This document shows positions 5,334 to 5,717 of a stretch of DNA of 5,717 nt, piece after piece (positions within the stretch are counted from its first letter, which is position 1; each line of letters starts with the position of its first letter). The translations under genes and the position numbers were made by a program. The stretch lies in the NCBI GenBank assembly GCA_035528275.1, contig DATKYV010000022.1, positions 1 to 5,717 of the forward strand, written 5' to 3'. The notes under the pieces were generated by a model, which was given only the letters and a program-made list of their open reading frames with translations, was not told the DNA's origin and ran no database searches. Source of the stretch: DATKYV01 sp035528275. GTDB lineage: Bacteria; Acidobacteriota; Terriglobia; UBA7540.

Positions 5334-5717
5334 ATTCCCGACAGCGGCCCGGATATCCGCCTGGGTCACAAGCTTGGCGCGTTTCCTGCATCTCCCTTTC
5401 CTGCCGGAAGAGAACTTCCTCATTCTGCTTTCCATCGCCCTGGGCGCTGTGACGGGTCTGTGTTCCGCCGGATTCATCTTTCTGCTGAGGACGTGCACGT
5501 CATTCTTCTTCGGTCAAGTCGCCTCGGTTTTTGATTTCTTTGGTCCGGCCCGGGTGGTCATGGTTCCCACCCTGGGAGGTCTGCTGGTGGGACCTTTGAT
5601 CTGGCGCTATGCCCGCGAGGCCAAAGGGCACGGCGTCCCGGAGGTAATGAAAGCCATCGTGACGAGCGGAGCGCGCATCCCGATTCGCGTGGCGATCGTC
5701 AAGATTCTCGCCTCGGC
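5320..5717 (+). CDS. ClC-family chloride channel/transporter, N-terminal part
   Basis: The window ends after 132 codons of a ClC-type anion channel or H+/Cl- antiporter, an inner-membrane homodimer in this family. A short cytoplasmic N-terminus (about 1-30) leads to helix B (FLILLSIALGAVTGLCSAGF, 33-52) and a second membrane stretch (ARVVMVPTLGGLLVGPLIW, 77-95). The first selectivity-filter motif follows at 103-109: GHGVPEV, equivalent to GSGIPE in E. coli ClcA. The serine that coordinates chloride is His104 here. The downstream RIPIRVAIVKILAS (119-132) leads toward the GREGP filter motif, which lies beyond the window. The ATG at 5320 is 14 nt inside the HtrA-like gene and has no strong ribosome binding site (GGAA at 5303-5306), which suggests translational coupling. 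Any C-terminal CBS or regulatory domain is out of view. Confidence 0.93.
   Translation, partial: MKLPKFPTAARISAWVTSLARFLHLPFLPEENFLILLSIALGAVTGLCSAGFIFLLRTCTSFFFGQVASVFDFFGPARVVMVPTLGGLLVGPLIWRYAREAKGHGVPEVMKAIVTSGARIPIRVAIVKILAS

Overview
The window is GC-rich bacterial DNA with purine-rich Shine-Dalgarno sequences and four confidently coding plus-strand genes behind one minus-strand gene. Exported and inner-membrane proteins, an HtrA-type fold with PDZ domains and a zinc-ribbon/TPR membrane protein suggest a Gram-negative, possibly an Acidobacteriota or similar environmental lineage. That placement is inference; there is no rRNA or other marker gene here. No tRNA, rRNA, CRISPR array, insertion sequence or phage gene is visible.

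Layout. (1) Minus strand, 70-723: a secreted protein with a signal peptide and a possible PsbP/DUF1795-like fold, with its own promoter and ribosome binding site in the divergent spacer 724-959. (2) Plus strand, 960-1160: a 66-aa small ORF with a strong ribosome binding site, 21 nt ahead of (3) 1182-2345, an MscS-family mechanosensitive channel. (4) 2346-2584: a spacer holding three short hairpins. (5) 2585-3805: a membrane-anchored zinc-ribbon TPR protein. (6) 3806-3938: a short spacer with a 9-bp inverted repeat and a possible 35-aa ORF in frame with the TPR gene. (7) 3939-5333: a membrane-anchored HtrA-like protein with two PDZ domains, in which the catalytic His and Ser positions appear to be lost. 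(8) 5320 to the window edge: the N-terminal part of a ClC chloride channel/transporter, overlapping gene 7 by 14 nt.

How they may work together. All plus-strand products are predicted envelope proteins: an osmotic-release channel, a TPR scaffold, a PDZ protein that looks proteolytically dead, and an anion channel or antiporter. The tight pseudo-HtrA/ClC overlap suggests coupled expression and perhaps a physical partnership. The most unusual element is the apparent pseudoprotease with two intact PDZ domains next to a ClC gene. A shared role in osmotic or ion homeostasis is a hypothesis from gene order only.
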